DNA from: Rubrivivax sp.
GTDB taxonomy: Bacteria; Pseudomonadota; Gammaproteobacteria; Burkholderiales; Burkholderiaceae_C
NCBI GenBank assembly: GCA_021300575.1
Contig: JAJTDM010000040.1
Location: forward strand, 1-64,000
DNA: 64,000 bases
Direction: 5' to 3'
The notes beneath the pieces are model-generated. The model was not told the origin of the DNA, ran no database searches, and saw only the letters and a list, made by a program, of their open reading frames with translations. Below are positions 60,020 through 64,000 of the stretch, piece by piece (within the stretch, counting starts at the first letter, position 1; each line of letters starts with the position of its first letter). The position numbers and the translations under genes were made by a program.

Positions 60020-61411
60020 TCATGCCCGCACCCAGGTGGTGCCCTGGGGGGTGTCCTTCAGGTCCACTCCGAGGGCTGCCAGTTCCGCGCGGATTGCATC
60101 GGCCGCAGCGAAGTCCCGCGCCTGCTTGGCCGCAGCACGGGCCTGGATGCGCTGCTCAATGGCTGCGGCGTCCAGACCGGCAGCACCCGCTCCCGCGGCG
60201 GACTGCAGAAATCCGCGCGGCACCTGCTGAAGCAGGCCCAGCACGCCGCCCAGTGCCTTGAGTTGGCCAGCCAGTGCGGCGTCTCGGGTGCGGTGCACCT
60301 CGGAGGCCAGATCGAACAACACCGCCATGGCCTGCGGGGTGTTGAAGTCATCGTCCATGGCTGCGCGGAAGTGGATCGCCGCACCAGCAGTCCAGTCAAT
60401 TTCAGTGCCCTCGGTGGCAGCGACCGCATCCAGCGCACCATACAACCTGCGAAGTGCGCTGCGAGCATCGTCCAGGTGGGTGTCGCTGAAATTGAAGGGG
60501 CTGCGGTAGTGAGTACGCAGCATCAGGCAGCGTACGGTCTCGCCGTCGTATCGCTGGAGCACCTCTCGGATGGTGAAGAAGTTGCCAAGCGACTTGGACA
60601 TCTTCTCGTTGTCGACGTTGAGGAAGCCGTTGTGCAGCCAGTAGCGCACAAACGGCCTGCCAGTGGCCCCTTCACTCTGGGCGATCTCGTTCTCGTGATG
60701 CGGAAACTGCAGGTCCAGGCCTCCGCCGTGGATGTCGAAGTGCTCGCCCAGGAGGGCGCAGCTCATGGCCGAGCACTCGATATGCCACCCCGGGCGACCC
60801 GGGCCGAAGGGACTGTCCCACCGAGCGTCATCAGGCTCATCAGCCTTTGCAGCCTTCCACAACACGAAGTCCAGCGGGTCTTCCTTGCCATCAGCCACCG
60901 TCACACGCTCGCCAGCGCGCAATTCGTCCAGGGACTTGCCCGACAAGCGACCGTAGCCCGGAAACCGCCGCACCGCGAAGTTGACATCTCCGTCCGAGCC
61001 GACGTAGGCCAGACCTCTCTCACGCAGCGAGCCGATCATCGTCAGCATCTGCGGCACAAAGTCCGTCGCCCGCGGTTCGTGCGTAGGCGTTTCGATGCCC
61101 AGGGCACCGATGTCCTCACGCATCGCGGCGATCATTTCATCGGTGAGTTGCCGTATGGTGATGCCGCGCTCGACCGCGCGCCGGATGATCTTGTCCTCGA
61201 TGTCGGTGATGTTGCGCACGTAGGTCACCCGCCAGCCGCTCGCACGCAGCCAGCGATACACCACGTCGAACGCCATCATCATGCGCGCGTGGCCCACGTG
61301 GCAGAGGTCGTAGATCGTCATGCCGCAGACATACATCCGCACATGACCGGGCTCGATGGAGCTGAACGGCTCGAGGCGCCGCGTCAGGGAATTGTGGACG
61401 TGAAGGCTCAT
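60020..61411 (-). CDS. cysS: Cysteinyl-tRNA synthetase
   Basis: Charges tRNA-Cys. The 463-residue class I enzyme has [20 protein letters not shown] with a zinc cysteine and the HIGH-like HVGH near residue 38, [19 protein letters not shown] with zinc ligands, and the KMSKSLGN loop near residue 270, plus a DALR-type C-terminal domain. Length is typical. Divergent from ppiA; promoter at 61555-61584. Confidence 0.98.
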   Translation of the reverse strand: MSLHVHNSLTRRLEPFSSIEPGHVRMYVCGMTIYDLCHVGHARMMMAFDVVYRWLRASGWRVTYVRNITDIEDKIIRRAVERGITIRQLTDEMIAAMREDIGALGIETPTHEPRATDFVPQMLTMIGSLRERGLAYVGSDGDVNFAVRRFPGYGRLSGKSLDELRAGERVTVADGKEDPLDFVLWKAAKADEPDDARWDSPFGPGRPGWHIECSAMSCALLGEHFDIHGGGLDLQFPHHENEIAQSEGATGRPFVRYWLHNGFLNVDNEKMSKSLGNFFTIREVLQRYDGETVRCLMLRTHYRSPFNFSDTHLDDARSALRRLYGALDAVAATEGTEIDWTAGAAIHFRAAMDDDFNTPQAMAVLFDLASEVHRTRDAALAGQLKALGGVLGLLQQVPRGFLQSAAGAGAAGLDAAAIEQRIQARAAAKQARDFAAADAIRAELAALGVDLKDTPQGTTWVRA

Positions 61412-61554
61412 GCGCGGACCGTCCCGACGACGCCAGGACGAAACTCTTATGCCAGGCTCACGGGCAGCGAACCGGGCGGGAGATACAAGGGAAGAAAGGG
61501 CAACGCACAGGGCCGCCGAGCATCGTTCCGATGACCACGGCAGCCCTGAAAATC

Positions 61555-61584
61555 AGTATAGCGGTGGCCTGCGGATAGACTCAA
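61555..61584 (-). promoter_or_regulatory. Sigma-70 promoter of cysS
   Basis: Minus strand: TTGAGT (61579-61584), 18-bp spacer, TATACT (61555-61560). Both hexamers match the consensus in at least four positions with the -10 at five of six. The resulting leader is about 140 nt. The rest of the 276-bp cysS-ppiA gap shows no gene. Confidence 0.6.
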
Positions 61585-61687
61585 CGTACGCTCAGCATTG
61601 GTGTCCCGACCTGTCGTGCCTCAGGCACAGCGGGACAGCGAAGCTCACGGCCTGCCCAGATTCTGTTCTGTCAAATTCCATCAACCC

Positions 61688-62272
61688 ATGCCCACGCTTT
61701 TCGCAACTTCACGCCTCGCCCGAACCCTGGCAACCTTGTTGCTGTGTGCCGCGGTGCCTTGTGCTTCATGGGCGCAGAAGGTGATGCTCTCCACCAGTGA
61801 AGGCGACATCACGCTGGAACTCGACCGGGAGAAGGCGCCCCGCACGGTGGACAACTTCGTCCAGTACGTGCGCTCGGGCCACTACGACGGCACCATCTTC
61901 CACCGCGTCATCGACAACTTCATGATCCAGGGGGGCGGCATGCAGCCCACCATGATCGAGAAGGCCACGCGTGCGCCGATACCGCTGGAGACGAGAAACG
62001 GCTTGCAGAATCTGCGCGGCACGGTGGCGATGGCGCGCACCATGGTGCCCGACTCTGCGACTGCGCAGTTCTTCATCAACCTACGGGACAACGCGTTTCT
62101 TGACGCCGCGAACTCGCGCGACGGTCATGGCTATGCCGTCTTCGGCAAGGTGGTGGCCGGGATGGAGGTGGTGGAACGCATCAAGTCTGCACCCACCACC
62201 ACCCGCGGGCCCCACCAGAACGTACCCGTCACCCCCATCCTGATCCGCAAAGCTGTCTTCCTGGAGAAATGA
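61688..62272 (+). CDS. ppiA: Periplasmic peptidyl-prolyl isomerase (cyclophilin)
   Basis: Speeds proline isomerisation in exported proteins. The 194-residue product has a signal peptide ([18 protein letters not shown]) and a bacterial cyclophilin domain: [18 protein letters not shown] with the catalytic arginine, [20 protein letters not shown] and [21 protein letters not shown] at 61688 preferred to 61598. It is followed after 1 bp by a second, signal-less cyclophilin, so periplasm and cytoplasm versions are made from one transcript. Confidence 0.94.
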   Translation: MPTLFATSRLARTLATLLLCAAVPCASWAQKVMLSTSEGDITLELDREKAPRTVDNFVQYVRSGHYDGTIFHRVIDNFMIQGGGMQPTMIEKATRAPIPLETRNGLQNLRGTVAMARTMVPDSATAQFFINLRDNAFLDAANSRDGHGYAVFGKVVAGMEVVERIKSAPTTTRGPHQNVPVTPILIRKAVFLEK

Positions 62273-62273
62273 C

Positions 62274-62777
62274 ATGGCCAAGACCGTTGAACTGCACACC
62301 TCTGCCGGGGTGATCCGCCTGGAACTTGACGACGCCAAGGCGCCTTTGAGCGTGGAGAACTTCCTGGCCTACGTCAACGCCCGGCACTTCGACGGCACAG
62401 TCTTCCACCGGGTGATCAAGGGCTTCATGGTCCAGGGCGGCGGCATGGACATCGACATGAAGCAAAAGGCCACGCGCGCTCCCATCACCAACGAAGGCGA
62501 CAACGGCTTGCTGAACCAGAAGTACACCGTGGCGATGGCGCGAACCTCAGACCCCCACAGTGCCACCGCCCAGTTCTTCATCAACGCGGCTGACAACGGC
62601 TTTTTGAACTTCCGTGCGCCCAGCGCCCAGGGCTGGGGCTACGCCGTGTTCGGCCGTGTCGTGCAGGGGCAGGACGTGGTTGACGCGATCGAATCGGTCA
62701 AGACAGGCCGGCGCGGCTTCCACGATGACGTGCCCCTGGAGAACGTGACCATCGACAAGGCCGTCGAGGTGGTCTGA
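62274..62777 (+). CDS. ppiB: Cytoplasmic peptidyl-prolyl isomerase (cyclophilin)
   Basis: The 167-residue product lacks a signal peptide and has [40 protein letters not shown] and [20 protein letters not shown], the PpiB form. It starts immediately after ppiA (ATG 62274) and 62 bp before lpxH. Confidence 0.96.
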   Translation: MAKTVELHTSAGVIRLELDDAKAPLSVENFLAYVNARHFDGTVFHRVIKGFMVQGGGMDIDMKQKATRAPITNEGDNGLLNQKYTVAMARTSDPHSATAQFFINAADNGFLNFRAPSAQGWGYAVFGRVVQGQDVVDAIESVKTGRRGFHDDVPLENVTIDKAVEVV

Positions 62778-62839
62778 CGCAGCGTCGGCATTCGGCTGCC
62801 TCGGTTCGACACTGAATCCCCCTCGCACTTGGCGGCACC

Positions 62840-63646
62840 GTGGCGGAGATTGCCAACTTCAGCGCCCCTGCGCAGTGGCAGGCCATCGAACTCGTCTCCG
62901 ATCTTCACCTGTGCGAGGCCACTCCGCGCACACTTGAGGCGTTCGTGGCGTACCTGGCCGGCACGGATGCTGACGCCGTGTTCATCCTTGGGGACCTGTT
63001 CGAGGTGTGGGTTGGAGACGACCAGTGCACACGGCCTATCGAGCGGACGATCGCAGCAACGCTGAAGGCGCAGGCCAAACTCCGGTGGCTGGGGTTCATG
63101 CACGGAAACCGGGACTTTCTGGCAGGGCACGCCTTCGCGCAGGCAGCGGGGTTGCACCTGCTGGCAGACCCCACCTGCCTGAGTGCATTCGGCGCAAGGT
63201 GGCTGCTGACCCACGGCGACGCCCTGTGCCTGCAAGACACGACCTATCAGGACTTTCGGAGGCAGGTGCGCAGTGCCCGCTGGCAGGAAGACTTCCTGAG
63301 CCGGCCTTTCGACGAGCGTTGGTCCATTGCCAGCGGCATCCGAAGCCAGAGCCGCGCGCGCAAGTCGGCAGCACCCGATCCACAACTGTGGGCCGATGTG
63401 GACCGCGGCGCAGGGCTCTCGTGGCTCACTCAAGCGCAGGCACATACCTTGATCCACGGCCATACCCACCGTCCGGGCGACCAGGTGTGGGGGGAAGGAC
63501 GCTCTCGCAGCGTTTTGAGCGACTGGGACCTGGACCACGCCCCTTACCGGGCCGAGGTGGTCAGGCTGGACGCCCACGGCCTGAGCCGGAGGGCGCCTTC
63601 ACTCGCACTCGCAGGGTCGACTGGCCTGCCTGTGGATGAGATCTGA
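62840..63646 (+). CDS. lpxH: UDP-2,3-diacylglucosamine pyrophosphatase LpxH
   Basis: Cleaves UDP-2,3-diacylglucosamine to lipid X in lipid A synthesis at the inner membrane face. The 268-residue calcineurin-like phosphoesterase has metal motifs IELVSDLHLCEATPRTL, VFILGDLFEVWVGDD, GFMHGNRDFLAG, LTHGDALCLQDTTYQDFRRQ and LIHGHTHRPGD. The start is GTG at 62840. It follows ppiB, the common ppiB-lpxH pairing. Confidence 0.96.
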   Translation: MAEIANFSAPAQWQAIELVSDLHLCEATPRTLEAFVAYLAGTDADAVFILGDLFEVWVGDDQCTRPIERTIAATLKAQAKLRWLGFMHGNRDFLAGHAFAQAAGLHLLADPTCLSAFGARWLLTHGDALCLQDTTYQDFRRQVRSARWQEDFLSRPFDERWSIASGIRSQSRARKSAAPDPQLWADVDRGAGLSWLTQAQAHTLIHGHTHRPGDQVWGEGRSRSVLSDWDLDHAPYRAEVVRLDAHGLSRRAPSLALAGSTGLPVDEI

Positions 63647-63652
63647 CACCCT

Positions 63653-64000
63653 ATGTGGTCGCGCCTGTTGCAAGGCCTGCGGCAGCGGCGGGAGGCCGCT
63701 GCGGTAGCCCGCAAGCCCATACCCGACCTTCTCTGGCGCAGGACCCTGAAGCGCTTCCCTTTCCTGCCACGCGCCGGCACTGCCGATGAGGCTTTGCTGC
63801 GGCGGATGACCAGCCTCTTCCTGGACCGCAAAGAGTTTTCGGGCGCGCATGGCCTGGTGATCAGCGACGACATGGCGGTCGCCATTGCCGCGCAGGCCTG
63901 TCTTCCAGTGCTGCGGATGGATCTCGATGCTTACCAGGGCTTCGTCGGCGTCGTCGTCCATCCCGGGCTGGCCCGGGCCCGGCGATCGTTTGCCGATGAC
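63653..64000 (+). CDS. MtfA-like zinc peptidase, N-terminal part (runs off window edge)
   Basis: The 116 codons inside the window begin MWSRLLQGLRQRREAAAVA and contain LLRRMTSLFLDRKEFSGAHG, VISDDMAVAIAAQACLPVL and the VVVHPGLA strand, matching the N-terminal half of MtfA (M90) peptidases, in which the HExxH site lies further on. In E. coli MtfA binds the Mlc repressor and affects glucose uptake. The zinc site is outside the window. It starts 6 bp after lpxH. Confidence 0.85.
   Translation, partial: MWSRLLQGLRQRREAAAVARKPIPDLLWRRTLKRFPFLPRAGTADEALLRRMTSLFLDRKEFSGAHGLVISDDMAVAIAAQACLPVLRMDLDAYQGFVGVVVHPGLARARRSFADD

Overview
The window is typical chromosomal DNA of a GC-rich betaproteobacterium, most likely a member of the Burkholderiales close to Comamonadaceae. 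This rests on gene content and order: grpE-dnaK-dnaJ, dnaG-rpoD, a tct/Bug tricarboxylate transporter, a short H-NS-family protein, 3-hydroxybutyrate dehydrogenase, tmk-holB-tatD-ankyrin, and cysS-alkA-accA-tilS-lysC. No phage, insertion sequence, CRISPR array, rRNA operon or plasmid function was seen. Two tRNA genes are present: Val(GAC) and Ser(GCT).

Layout. 1-3.4 kb: heat-shock block (dnaJ start, dnaK, grpE, hslR) with two sigma-32-like promoters. 3.4-6.4 kb: tctA-tctB-tctC. 6.6-13.8 kb: hemH, a cyclase-FHA protein, rpoD, dnaG, H-NS-like. 14-19.7 kb: yggX, argA and divergent hrpA. 19.8-28.1 kb: a broken serB, a Rap1a-like secreted protein, mfd, ispD-ispF, and an OmpR-type two-component pair whose kinase is broken. 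28.2-36.3 kb: SIMPL protein, 3-hydroxybutyrate dehydrogenase, alpha/beta hydrolase, relA, tRNA-Val, glgC-glgA. 36.3-46.2 kb: a DMT transporter, then an apparent polyamine uptake and use cluster: glutamine-synthetase-like gene (broken), outer-membrane protein, potI-potH-potG-potF, omega-aminotransferase and a divergent glutamine amidotransferase. 46.2-54.9 kb: isocitrate lyase with a palindromic upstream site, RidA, a decayed esterase, a thioesterase-acetyltransferase fusion, ygfZ, mltG-tmk-holB-tatD and an ankyrin protein. 54.9-64 kb: a small unknown gene, a terminator-bearing leader and infA, tRNA-Ser, lysC, tilS-accA-alkA-cysS, two cyclophilins, lpxH and the start of an MtfA-like peptidase.

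The most unusual thing directly visible is that three normally conserved genes (serB, the histidine kinase, the glutamine-synthetase-like gene) each carry one internal out-of-frame deletion with both flanks otherwise well preserved. A fourth gene, an acetyl-hydrolase, is an eroded remnant. Either the genome is losing genes here or the assembly has small collapsed segments; raw-read mapping or PCR would decide. Other points worth a look are the 16-bp palindrome before aceA, a dyad around the H-NS-like promoter, the terminator hairpin in front of infA (possible small RNA or attenuator), the cyclase-FHA gene behind rpoD, and the thioesterase-GNAT fusion. No clearly new multi-gene defence or mobile system was found.
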